64,000 nucleotides of DNA, taken from positions 62,001 through 126,000 of the forward strand of contig SKCR01032785.1 of the NCBI GenBank assembly GCA_019454045.1, read 5' to 3'. The translations under genes and the position numbers were made by a program. Positions 36,225 to 46,694 of the stretch are shown piece by piece. Position 1 is the first letter of the stretch. Every line of letters begins with the position of its first letter. The notes below the pieces were generated by a model, which made no database searches, had not been told where the DNA came from, and was given only the letters and a program-made list of their open reading frames with translations. The stretch is from Zanthoxylum bungeanum. Taxonomy: Eukaryota; Streptophyta; Magnoliopsida; Sapindales; Rutaceae.

Positions 36225-36428
36225 TGTCACACCTCAGTTTTTCAGGACGTGACCGGGAGGAGACAGCGTAGCCATATCCTTAAGTCTCATGACTTACACT
36301 AAAATAACGTGAGATAATCTATTTTTGACCTGAACCTAAACTACATACACCGTTATCATATCATATCTTTATCCTAGATATGTGTTAAATGGGCAAACCC
36401 CAAACCTGGAATGATTTCGAATACAAAC
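36225..36428 (-). mobile_element. Ty3/gypsy-type 5' LTR, 3' end (continues at 49795)
   Basis: Plus strand begins TGTCACACC, complementary to the TGTAACACC start of the neighbouring LTR, so the two have matching ends. The LTR is interrupted at 36428 by the Retand-like element and resumes after it at 49795 with one copy of the duplicated CAAAC. Confidence 0.55.
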
Positions 36429-37018
36429 TGTTGACGGCTGATTTTGGTCTCAGGGTAATATTGGAATATCACTCCCGAGGAAATCCTCCTTCAATAGTGA
36501 ATTTGTTGGTTATGGGGGACCAAAGGTAAATTTAGCGAAAAAACAGATGAACACACCAAACAACAAGGGGATTTAACGTGGTTCGGTGGATTTGGATCCA
36601 ACCTACGTCCACGGACACAAAAAAAATGGTACTTTTATTACTTAAACACTCTTCTTGGATCTTCACAAGTCGGAGCTTGAAGATTCGGATCACTAGTTTT
36701 TTGTTGATGATTTGATGATATTGAGGATGCCTTTTACACATACTATGCCCTCCTATTTATAATAATACAGAAATCAGACTCCTATTTGCATAAGAAATCC
36801 TAGTTGAACTTTAGTCTTCTTTCCTTGTAAGGATTCCTAGTCCGATTCTCCCTTCTCTTTTCTTATTCCTTTTCGGATTCTGACTTCATTTCCTTGTGAG
36901 AGTAAAATAATCTGCTTATCTTATCCGCAAGAATAGGGTGTCGTCATCTTGAATACGTCTCGCCGTCTGGTCGGTCTTCATGAGGTCGGTCATGACAGTC
37001 TTTTATGCTGAGAGTGTT
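36429..37018 (-). repeat. Retand-like 3' LTR, first segment
   Basis: Matches 49047-49635 with scattered substitutions. Interrupted by the nested element right after GTGTT at 37014-37018. Together with 42647-42797 the LTR sums to 741 bases against 748 in the intact copy. Confidence 0.93.
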
Positions 37019-38491
37019 TGATAAGTGTGGTTTATACCCACTTATTCCAATATTTTTAGCTTACTGTTTTGTTATAATTCGAGATATTTAATATCATTTA
37101 TAATTTATTTTATGTTTTATTTATAGGAGCATTAATATATGGATCGGGGAACAATTGCACGTGTTTTGGGAACTTTCGTGGAACACAGGACGACCACGGG
37201 AGCATTGACAAATCATCAGGAGCCATTGCGCTAGTAGCAGTGATAAAGCTCATACATTCTCCCGAGAAGATGGCGCCACGGCGCCAATAATCCTTCACAA
37301 TTAGGCGCCATGGCGCCTGAATTGAATGAAAGAAACAAACTGGCGCCATGGCGCCAGTTAGTGTCAAGAGAATAGGCGCCATGGCGCCAGTAGAAATTGA
37401 AAAAGGTGGCGCCACGGCGCCTCCCCAAATCACACTCCTCATACAAATTGCCGAGTGTTAAGCGCCGCGGCGCCCACTTACAAAAGCTGCAATGATCCGG
37501 AAGAAAGCCTACACGTATCAGGAAATTAATTTTAGGGTTTTTAATAATCCTAATGCTACCCAAAGACTCCCAGCCCCCAGTATAAATATAACAGTCCATC
37601 CAACACTCAAGAGGAGGCTAATACAAAGCACAAAACATGAAATTACATATTTTTAGAGATCCAAGGAGAGGATTGAAGAGCGACAATAGGAGATTAAGGT
37701 GGTGACATCCGGAGAGGAAGAGATTCAATTCGGGTTTTATCTTCTTATTTCTTTCTTAAAACTCTAATGATTTCCATTAAATTCGTGGCTTGATTATTTA
37801 TTGTTTTATCTTTTGTCATGAATTTACTCCTTAATTTTGGAGAACGATTGTAATTAATGCTTGAACCTTGTATTTTGTTTATCAGTTTTGTAATGAAGTT
37901 TTATTAATTATTTATATTCTTTTGAGTTTAATGCTTCTTGATTGCTGGCCACAATTTGAGATGATGAATGTTTAGAATCTATCACTCGAGAGAGGGGATT
38001 TTGAATAGATCTAGAGAATATAACCTAGGATTTTATAGAGTTCGAGAGAATCTGTAGTCCTTTGAAGTCGTTAAAATAGAATCACAAATCGTAATGAGTT
38101 GTTAACTATTGGATTTTTATAGAGATATCGAAGTCTATAGTTGATGATATTTTCACTCGGCACTCGAGAGAGGGAGTGTATATTTTAGGAGTCTTGACTT
38201 ATAAACAATATAACTGAACATGGATTAATTGACATGACAAATCCATAGGTGACAGCTAGGTGAAATCAGGATCCAGAATCTCTATCGTATTAGTTCCTCC
38301 TATTTTATTGTTTTTATATTTTATTTATTTATTTAAATCTTTATTATTTATTTTCTAAATAAAGTTAGGATTATCAATTGTAGTACTTAGTGCGAGTTAA
38401 GGCAATCCCTGTGGGTTCGACACTCTAAACTCACATTTATACTAAAACTTGACACCGTACACTTGCGGTACGATATAAAAATATCACACCA
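37019..38491 (+). repeat. Athila-like 5' LTR
   Basis: TATA box TATAAATA at 37581-37588 (41741-41748 in the other LTR), so transcription probably starts about 30 bases later. Upstream of it lie six palindromic GGCGCC pairs listed separately. No coding sequence; the minus-strand ORFs at 37110-37600 only translate the palindromes (GAMAP repeats). Confidence 0.92.
37267..37475. repeat. Six palindromic GGCGCC-N2-GGCGCC sites in the Athila-like LTR
   Basis: Each site is a 14-base palindrome, GGCGCCACGGCGCC or GGCGCCATGGCGCC, sometimes with T and A outside, at about 37274, 37306, 37344, 37375, 37407 and (as GCGCCGCGGCGCC) 37462. Spacing is 30-55 bases. The array is retained in the 3' LTR (41434-41635), where some sites are damaged by single-base changes. 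It lies 100-300 bases upstream of the TATA box. Confidence 0.9.
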
Positions 38492-38497
38492 AGTTTT

Positions 38498-38515
38498 TGG
38501 CGCCGTTGCCGGGGA
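38498..38515 (+). promoter_or_regulatory. PBS of the Athila-like element (tRNA-Asp type)
   Basis: TGGCGCCGTTGCCGGGGA, six bases after the LTR end. Complementary to the 3' end of tRNA-Asp, the usual primer of Athila elements. Confidence 0.9.
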
Positions 38516-38725
38516 TTGTTTGTTTAATTCACATTAATACTACTACCAAGTAATTTTAGCTTTAATTTAGAATTTTATTTTAATTTTATTTTTTTATTCC
38601 CTTTATTTTTGTCTTAAGTTTTATTTTTATTTTTGTTATTATTTCTTTTTTTTATTTGATTTGATTTGATTTTATTTTTATTTTTGTTTTATTTTTTTCT
38701 TAAGAGGTGAGTTTGAAAAGAACCA

Positions 38726-39247
38726 ATGGCAGATCCTGTTAGTGCACTGATAGCTGAAGTATCGTCCTTCACGACTCATCTAGCTGTATTGATAAATCAA
38801 ATGAGTCAACCGTCTATTGAAGCTGTTTCTGCTAATGGAATGTTTTTATCCAACAGAGGAGCAGGATTTGAACAAGTACAGTATGTGAACAATTGGAACT
38901 TCAACAACTGTAGAGGCAGCCATATGCTTAATTATTATCATCCGAATTTTTCATATGCTGATATGGAGAACATTTTGCAACCTCCTCATGGCTTCAATTA
39001 TCCAAAAGTTGAGCAGAAACCTTCCTTAGAAGACCTCATGATCACGTTTGTAGCTACAGCTTCAGAGAGGTTTGAGAAGAATGAGTCAATGCTGGATAAT
39101 ATCGAAACACGAATGGGTAATATAGAGGCAAATATGAAATCTTTAGAAGCAAAAATTGAGTTGCTTGCTTCTTCCATGGCCAATCAACAGACATGGGATT
39201 TTCCGAGTGATACTGAAGTCAACCCCAATGAGCAAGTCAAATTATAA
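38726..39247 (+). CDS. Truncated Athila-like Gag protein (173 aa)
   Basis: Open from ATG at 38726 to TAA at 39245-39247. Begins MADPVSALIAEV. The middle carries NYYHPNFSYADMENILQPP and GF, then SLEDLM, RFEKNESMLDNIETRMGNIE in a heptad pattern (predicted coiled coil of about 40 residues), and ends PSDTEVNPNEQ. This is the region found after the capsid core in Athila-lineage Gag (NHPNFSW...PPGF, LEDLM, coiled coil, LPSNTE.NP.E). The capsid core itself and the nucleocapsid are absent, so the ORF is much shorter than the several-hundred-residue family Gag. Its open state in an element with no other ORF suggests that it is recent or kept. The role is unknown; it could bind Gag of an autonomous partner through the coiled coil. 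Confidence 0.8.
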   Translation: MADPVSALIAEVSSFTTHLAVLINQMSQPSIEAVSANGMFLSNRGAGFEQVQYVNNWNFNNCRGSHMLNYYHPNFSYADMENILQPPHGFNYPKVEQKPSLEDLMITFVATASERFEKNESMLDNIETRMGNIEANMKSLEAKIELLASSMANQQTWDFPSDTEVNPNEQVKL

Positions 39248-41186
39248 CCTGTAGGAGCGGAAAAGAGTTTAAAGACCACTCTCAGGACTTAGGCAGTAAA
39301 GAAAATGAAATGGTATTTCAGGAGGAAACAGTAACAGAAGAAGAGAACAAAGGTGAATTGATAATGAGAGGTCAATATGAAGAATTATCACCTTCAGTAT
39401 TTTCAGAGCCATGCCGAGTTCTCAAGGTGATGCAGACTGTCACATGATAGATAAAGTAGAAAAGAGAGTTGAATCATACAGGGTGAATCAGTATTTCAAC
39501 AGCCTATGAGCATAATGCAACCATGTATAAAGGAAAATTCTCTGCAGCTAAACTCGAAACCACTCCCAAAGGGCCGTAAAAAGAGGAAAAAAGGAGAAGG
39601 CCAGTCTCACTTAGAGATAATTCCTGGAAGATTAAAAAGAAAACCGAGCCAATTTTGCCGAATATGCAGTCCAGAATTTCCAATTGAAGGGAAATTTACA
39701 TATCCTGGGGGACCATCTATGGATAAATCACCACAGCCTGCCAAGCTATCTTTTTCATGTCATAAGAACCGGTGGATACCAAGAAGAAAACAGATGAGAT
39801 TACCCGGTTCACTACTTTTAAGCCACCATAACCATTTGGGTGGTTGCGTCTGGCTGAAGACGTTAAACTTAGCGCTAGCGGGGAGGCAACCCTTGCATTT
39901 CTTTTATTATTATTTTCTTTACTTTTTATTTTATTCTATTTTATTTTATTGTGTGCTATTTATTTATTTGCATGTTATTTATGCAGGTAGCACGAGACAC
40001 ACAACGCCCGCGCAACCAAATTCCAACCAGCAAGAGTCTGATCAACTCCATGCACGGTAGTGTTGTTCCTCACTCTTACTCTTGATATTTATCTTACATT
40101 GAGGACAATGCAAATTTTAAGTTTGGGGGTGTGTGTGTGTGTTTACTTGCTATTTAGTTATTTAAATTTTTTTTTGAAAAATAAAAAAAAAATAAAAAAT
40201 TTTTTAGTCTTTGATAGTAAAGCATAAATCTTGTGATAATATTGTTTGTTTATGAGTGAAATTTTAGAAACGATAAGTGCCTAATTTACTTTTATCTGAT
40301 GCCTTGAATAATTGATCTATGTTAGACTCGTAAGCACTTAAAAATAGGTTCTTAGCAGTAAAACTTAAGTAGTTGACAATGTGACTAGTTGACGAAATTG
40401 CATGTCGATGAATGACCGTTTGCTTAGATATCTATCTTGATTTGCTAGTGTTATGAAGTATGGTATAGCTAAAAGAAAAATGTCTCTAAAGAAAGAAAAT
40501 AAACCACCTATAACCGATAAGCGTGAAGCTACCCATGGGCGAGTATTAGGACCACCATGAGGAGAAATGCTACCTTAAATGGTAGGTGAGTTGAAAAAAA
40601 AAGTGCAAAAATGAGAAAAGAAAAAAGAGACAAGAAAAAAATAAAAGAAAAACCATACCATACCGAACACAAAATAAGGCAATTACAAAGCATAATTGAG
40701 ATATCTAGGTTGGTTTGACCCATCGATTCTAATTTTTAAACGAAATATTGAGTTAGCTTACTTAAGATCAAAGCTGTGAATGAACCTTTACACACACACA
40801 CCTTGAGTCTAGCTTAGATAATTTATTCGAGAATTTGGATTCGAGTTGCAATTGCGTACTTTGAAGATTCTTTGATTTCATTTATAAGCTTTCTTTGAGG
40901 AAAATTTTATGTGCAACTATCGGGACTATCTTTGGTTATTTTTTTAAATTTTTGCATGATTGTGTGTGAATGACGTTTGTGGGGGTGTCGTCACTGTAAG
41001 CCCTCACGAGACTATAACTCGTCCACTAGGGCCACCTAGTGGTTTAAAGGCTTGTTGCATAGGCTAAATGCAATCGTGATCCCTACGAAAGTGGCTTAGT
41101 TAAATTAGTTATTTTTAATTATTGTATTTGAATTTAGTTTTTATTTATCTTTTGCTCGGACTAGCAAAACCTTAAGTTGGGGGGTT
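39248..41186 (+). other. Non-coding inside of the Athila-like element
   Basis: Contains a degenerate stretch at 39506-39900 with basic runs (KGRKKRKKGEG) and no recognisable domain, the Athila-typical junction GCGCTAGCGGGGAGGCAACC at about 39874, T-rich tracts, a GT microsatellite at about 40127-40141, and PPT AAGTTGGGGGG at 41174-41184. No RT or integrase motif on either strand. Confidence 0.75.
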
Positions 41187-42641
41187 TGATAAGTGTGGTT
41201 TATACCCACTTATTCCAATATTTTTAGCTTACTGTTTTTGTTAAATTCGAGATATTTAATATCATTTATAATTTATTTTATGTTTTATTTATAGAGCATT
41301 AATATATGGATCGGGGAACAATTGCACGTGTTTTGGGAACTTTCGGGACGCAGGACGACCACGGGAGCATTGACAATCATCAGGAGCCATTGCGCTAGTA
41401 GCAGTGATAAAGCTCATACATTCTCCCGAGAAGATGGCGCCACGGCGCCAATAATCCTTCACAATTAGGCGCCATGGTGCCTGAATTGAATGAAAGAACA
41501 AAATGGCGCCACGGCGCCAGTTAGTGTGAAGAGAATAGCGCCATGGCGCCAGTAGAAATTGAAAAAGGTGGCGCCAACGGCGCCTCCCAAATCACACTCC
41601 TCATACAATTGCCGAGTGTTAAGCGCCGCGGCGCTACTTACAAAAGCTGTAATGATCCGGAAGAAAGCCTACACGTATCAGGAAATTAATTTTAGGGTTT
41701 TTAATAATCCTAATGCTATCCAAAGACTCCCAGCCCCCAGTATAAATATAACATCCATCCAACCTCAAGAGGAGGCTAATACAGAGCACAAAACCGAAAT
41801 TACATATTTTTAGAGATCCAAGGAGAGGATTGAAGAGCGACAGAGGAGATTAAGGTGGTGACATCCGGAGAGGAAGAGATTCAATTCGGGTTTTATCTTC
41901 TTATTCTTTCTTTCTAAAACTCTAATGATTTCCATTAAATTCGTGGCTTGATTATTTATTGTTTTATCTTTTGTCATGATTTACTCCTTAATTTTGGAGA
42001 ACGATTGTAATTGATGCTTGAACCTTGTATTTTGTTTATCAGTTTTGTAATGAAGTTTTATTAATTATTTATATTCTTTTGAGTTTAATGCTTCTTGATT
42101 GCTGGCCACAATTTGAGATGATGAATGTTTAGAATCTATCACTCGAGAGAGGGGATTTTGAATAGATCTAGAGAATATAACCTAGGATTTTATAGAGTTC
42201 GAGAGAATCTGTAGTCCTTTGAAGTCGTTAAAATAGAATCACAAATCGTATGATTGTTAACTATTTGATTTTTATAGAGATATCGAAGTCTATAGTTGAT
42301 GATATTTTCACTCGGCACTCGAGAGAGGGAGTGTATATTTTAGGAGTCTTGACTTATAAACAATACCTGAACATGGATTAATTGACATGGCAAATGCATA
42401 GGTGACAGCTAGGTGAAATCAGGATCCAGAATCTATATCGTATTAGTTCCTCATATTTTATTGTTTTTATATTTTATTTATTTATTTAAAATCTTTATAT
42501 TTATTTTCTAATAAAGTTAGGATTATCAATTGTAGTACTAGTGCGAGTTAAGGCAATCCCTGTGGTTTCGACACTCTAAACTCACATTTATACTAAAACT
42601 TGACACCGTACACTTGCGGTACGATATAAAATATCACACCA
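41187..42641 (+). repeat. Athila-like 3' LTR, with many single-base deletions
   Basis: Colinear with 37019-38491 but lacks single bases at many places (for example 41303, 41355, 41500, 41620, 42250 area). Substitutions are fewer than gaps. The same gap pattern goes on into the neighbouring Retand-like LTR piece up to 42797. Confidence 0.92.
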
Positions 42642-42646
42642 GTGTT

Positions 42647-42797
42647 CCTGCGACCTTAAAGTGCTCGGTCATCCGAACCAAAGTGGTCGGTCTTCACATG
42701 TTGTGGTCGGGTCGGCTTTGGTGATCTCACAGCCAGAGATTACCTTCTGTCCTCGTCGTGCTGTCTTAAATTTTTAGTGCCTGAAAACCCATCAACA
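42647..42797 (-). repeat. Retand-like 3' LTR, second segment
   Basis: Continues the LTR interrupted at 37018 and ends ATCAACA at 42797. A PPT-like minus-strand GAACTAGGGACAGA lies directly right of it (42798-42811), which shows that this is the 3' LTR. Confidence 0.9.
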
Positions 42798-43581
42798 TCT
42801 GTCCCTAGTTCTCGTTTCCACAAGCGTGCAAGTTGGTGCCGGGAACTATATAAAGAAGGTGTTTTCTGACTTGCTCTGTTGGAGGTCGGTCTGGTGTCGA
42901 GAAGTGTTTTGTTGCCTCTTTTTAAGCGTTTCGTCTTGAGACGCGCAATCAGTCACATCTGCTTAAATGCCTATCAAATCAACTTTAGGGTTTCTTCTAA
43001 GTTTGACACTTGTCAAACATCCGCCGGGTTCCCGCCAAAAAAGGAACGAATCGACCGTGTAGGGGCGTCTTCGCAATGGGCTGATCTCAGCCGTCTGTTT
43101 AAACTTGGGAGACCCCTTTTGCAGTCGACGCCTGGCGTTCATCCGGGCTCTTCCCTTAGATCCAATGGTCACGAGCGTCTTTGCCATGACTATAAGAGGG
43201 CGAGGCTTTCACTGTTCAATCTTTTTCGGTAATTTTCTTCTTTTTTCTGCAAATATCTCTGTGATTTGCCCAACTCCGTGCTTTTGAAGTTCAACCGTGG
43301 TCTTTTTTTCTTCCTCCGTGCTGTGAAAATAAGGAACGGGCACACCCGTACTGAACAACCTTCTGCCTCTTCTGAGAAGAACAAGTAAGTCTTCTGAACG
43401 ACCTCTTCCCCTTTTGTGCTTTATGAATCTGTGTTTTGCTAGGGAAAGATTTATGGTTTGCCGGGTTCTGCTTTAGGGCACTTTTAGAGACCACCTGTTT
43501 AGCTAACATGGAAACCGTTAGTAGTTTCTTGTAGCCATAGACTGACTTCCCCTTCCTTCTTTGTTTTTCTGGGTGTCAGAG
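42798..43581 (+). promoter_or_regulatory. Promoter and 5' UTR of the antisense gene
   Basis: Plus-strand TATA box TATATAAA at 42847-42854. A possible 5' UTR intron has donor AA/GTAAGT at 43385 and acceptor TTCTGGGTGTCAG ending 43579, just before the ATG at 43582. In the minus-strand sense of the retroelement this is the untranslated region before the PPT. No other ORF with motifs; the frame at 42879-43232 has no recognisable domain. Confidence 0.6.
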
Positions 43582-46044
43582 ATGTCTGACAGTGGTTCCT
43601 CCCCTGAAAAGACTGTTAAATCTCAACTCCCCCTGCTGAGGAGCTCTCCTCGGGCTCTGGGGCACCTAGTGTAGAAGACCTTGACACTACCCCTACTCCC
43701 TCGAGATCGAACAAGACTCCTACCATCAGAGGGTTCCTCGGAAGGACCCAGAGCCTGGTGAACTTGGGTCGTCGGCTCTGGATATGAATCATCCCTCCAA
43801 AATAACTGAGGATGATCTTGCGCTGTTGCGACAACGATACGACATCCCGATAGATATAGCCCTTGAAGTTCCAGGCCGATGGATCGTGCTAGTCAGCCTG
43901 ATGAGGGCTCGGTGGCGCTTCTTCCTGTCTTTTTTGAATGTGGGCTACGGCTGTCGATGCAACATTATTTTGCTTGGATGCTGGCCGAGATGGAGATTGC
44001 CCCTTGCCAATTGAGCTTGAATAGCTGGAGGATTCTGGCCGGCATATATGTGGTTTGGCACCGGGCAGGTTTAGGTGTACCTTGTTTGGAAGAGGTGAAG
44101 AGGCTATACCGTTTGAAGTCTAACCCAAAGACTCACTATGGTTGGTATTACCTCTCTGCTTATGATAGCTCGTCCAACCTTGTCCAGAAACTCCCCGACT
44201 CTAACAAGAATTTCAAGGACCTTTGGTTCTGGGCTACTGGGGATTGGGGTCGGGTCCTGAGATCGTTTGAGGAGGACGTCTCGGTTCCGGACATCTTCAG
44301 GGCTGGAGGTTAGGAGTTTATACCCTTCTTTCTTTCTTTATTCCCGTTCTTAGTTTCTTAGGTTTCTGACTTTTCTGGTTCCTCCCAGCTTGTTGGCGAG
44401 ATGCTCCCAAGGTTTCTCGTCAGGTTCGGAGGCGGGTAGGCTGGGCTCGTCGGTATGCTGCCCACTGGAGGGAATTGGTTAATGATGCGGCTTTTGTTGA
44501 GTCAGGCCTTACTCGGACCGTCCCTTCGGAGGTCTCAGGTCGGATAGGTAGATGATTGCTGACTGTTTAGTTTGATTTCTCTGTTCATCATGTTTGATAT
44601 CTTTGTTTATATGCTCGGGTCCTGATTTTCCTTTTTTTTGTAGGCATGTCGAAGAGGCCAAAGTTTCTTGAGAAGTTGGCCGGTACCATGAAGAAAGCCG
44701 GTCGCGCGGAAACTAGAACTTCCCGGGCACAGCCTGAGTCTGCTGAGGCTGGGAGGGCATCTCAGGAGAGAGTCCAGCCGGCTGCTCGAGATCTGTCTTT
44801 TCCCGACGCGCAGTCGTCAGGATCTGCTCATCTTGTTAGTCCGCCGAAGCCTCTTAGGAAGAGGAGGCATCAATTTGGGGCCGAGGAAACCGAGTTGGTT
44901 CAGGAGGAGGAGGAGGATCCTGTCCCGGGTAAGAAGAAAGACGCTCACCGGGGTAAAAAATCATTTGTGGGCTCCTCAAAAAAGCGAAAGGGTTCTGTAA
45001 TCCTCGGGGTGGATGACCTGGGAGAAAGCATCCGGGAGGCCACTTCCCATTTAGTGCCGGCCTTCAATGAGTTGACCGAGGTGATTCCTCCTGAGGAGGT
45101 CTCGAGGTATGAGGATATCTCGCCCGAGGCTGTGATCACCGAGATGAGCTCTCAGATGGCAAATGTAGTTTTATTCTCTCATTTTTTCTGACTTCGGTTC
45201 TCGGTTTTCTTCATATCATATCATGACCTTTTTCTCTTCTTCTTTTTTTTTTGCAGGCCACTTATCTCATGGCTAAGAATAAAGATCTTCTTTTGAGCCT
45301 ATTGTCCGAGGGTGGTCAGGCTCAGAGGCTTCAGAATCGTCTTACAAAGGCGGAAGCAAGCTGGCCGACTGGGAGGGGGTGATTCAAAACCTTGAGTTGA
45401 CAGCCATTGAGAACTTCAAAGTTAATAAGGCTCTTAAGGCTGCTACTGCGCTGGAGCGAAAGCTTGCTGATAATGCTCGGGGGGATTTGGAGACCGCCCA
45501 ATCTGAAATTGGCGTTTTAAAGGCCAAGGTGGCCAGTGTTGAAACCAAATTGAAGGCCAATGAAGAGAAAATGGCGCGGGCTCGGGATAATCTTGAGAGG
45601 AAAGAAACCGAGCTTGAGGAAAGAGAGGCCGACCTTGAGGCCGAGAAGGAGGCTATCCGCCTAGAGGGAGTTGGTGACTGTGCTGAGCTGATACCGATGG
45701 TGCTGCCAGGTTTGAATATGGATCCTATTCATGCGGCTATCAGCTATTGCAAGGGGGATATCTCAGTGGAGGAGTTCCAAAAATGGCTCCCTCCCCCTAT
45801 CGAGGAGGTTATGAATCCCGACCCGATTTCGGTCGTCCCGGCTTCCGGAGCTTCCCAAGTAGGACGATCTGATATTCCAGTCTCCGGTGAGGACTGCCTT
45901 GAGATCCCTCCTACCGTCCCTGAAGTAGAGGTCTCCCGTGCAGCTGAGGATGAAGCAGTTGTTCCTCCTCCCGAGATCGAGCCAATCCCTCCGTTGTCTG
46001 AGCGAGCTGAGGAAGAAATTCCTGCCCCTGTGCGGGCTGAATGA
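43582..46044 (+). CDS. Spliced antisense gene of the Retand-like element (gypsy-associated 'Transposase_28'-like protein), frameshifted
   Basis: Four coding exons read on the strand opposite to gag: 43582-44308, 44389-44538, 44644-45164, 45257-46044 (TGA). The introns are GT-AG and the phases agree. Exon 1 encodes a segment with FFECGLRLSMQHYF, LNSWRILAGIYVVWH and THYGWYYLSA, resembling the plant family listed in Pfam as putative gypsy-type transposon (PF04195). Exon 3 is basic with a likely nuclear signal (KPLRKRRH, GKKKDAHRGKK). Exon 4 encodes a long Lys/Glu-rich coiled coil (about 45410-45660) and an acidic Pro-rich tail. An AATAAA lies at 46091, 47 bases after the stop. Single-base shifts occur in exon 1 (near 43625, 43770, 43880) and exon 4 (near 45360), so this copy is a pseudogene or carries sequence errors. 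Antisense ORFs in this position are known in Tat elements. The function is unknown. Confidence 0.75.
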
Positions 46045-46090
46045 GAAAGGGTAACCCGACCGGGGCCCTGTGTACACTTTAACTTTTTGT

Positions 46091-46096
46091 AATAAA
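46091..46096 (+). terminator. Poly(A) signal of the antisense gene
   Basis: AATAAA, 47 bases after the TGA at 46042-46044, in a T-rich context. It supports independent 3' end formation of the antisense transcript. Confidence 0.5.
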
Positions 46097-46214
46097 ACTT
46101 CAAGTTGTATTTTGACATATACATATATATATATTTATGTTTATTTCGTGTCTCTCTCCTTCTTTTTTTTTTCTTGTTGTCCGAACAATTTCGAGACCCT
46201 TCAGGGGTCATCAT

Positions 46215-46600
46215 GAACCGGAGGGGTATAACCTGACCCCGAGCTGAGTAATGGACTTTGATTCTGGGGGAATGTTTCCTCCCCAAATCGAAAGAGTTTG
46301 ACTTGGTGGGACGTAACCCGACCCCGAGCTGAGTGAAAGACTTGGGTTCTGGGGGAATGTTACCTCCCCAAACCGAAAGGAGCTTGACTCGGTGGGACGT
46401 GCCCGACCCCGAGCTGAGAAAGGCACTTGGACCTGGGGGAATGTTACGTCCTCAGTCCGAAGGGCTGACTCGGTGGGATGTACCCGACCCCGAGCTGAGA
46501 AAGGCACTTGGACCTGGGGGAATGTTACGTCCCCAGTCCGAATGGCTGACTCGGTGGGACGTGCCCGACCCCGAGCTGACGACCTTGGCGGGATAAGATC
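46215..46600. repeat. Five tandem units of about 75-80 bp in the Retand-like element
   Basis: Units share GACCCCGAGCTGAG, TGGGGGAATGTTACGTCC and GACTCGGTGGGACGT. They lie between the end of the protease and the 3' end of the antisense gene, the zone where Tat elements often bear tandem repeats. Plus-strand ORFs here only translate the repeat. Confidence 0.85.
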
Positions 46601-46694
46601 CAGTCCCGATTTGGGGACATACTGCCCTTCTTACAACTCTCTGTGGGTCATTTTGAGAGAGGCTCTGTATTTGAATTCCTCCTCCCTTAAAGTT

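Larger units (their letters stand above)
37019..42641 (+). mobile_element. Non-autonomous Athila-like element (5.6 kb), TSD GTGTT
   Basis: LTRs 37019-38491 (1473 bp) and 41187-42641 (1455 bp) start TGATAAGTG and end CACACCA. The target duplication GTGTT is at 37014-37018 and 42642-42646. PBS at 38498-38515, PPT AAGTTGGGGGG at 41174-41184. The 2.7-kb inside holds one short gag-derived ORF and no pol. The LTRs are nearly identical apart from many one-base gaps in the right copy. It depends on another element's proteins. Confidence 0.92.

Noticed and set aside
37110..37599. Minus-strand ORFs with repeated GAMAP residues
   Set aside because: Translation of the GGCGCC palindromes in the Athila-like LTR; repeated in the other LTR with frame breaks.
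39506..40060. 184-residue ORF downstream of the mini-Gag
   Set aside because: No domain; the second half translates T-rich non-coding sequence. Noted only as degenerate internal sequence.
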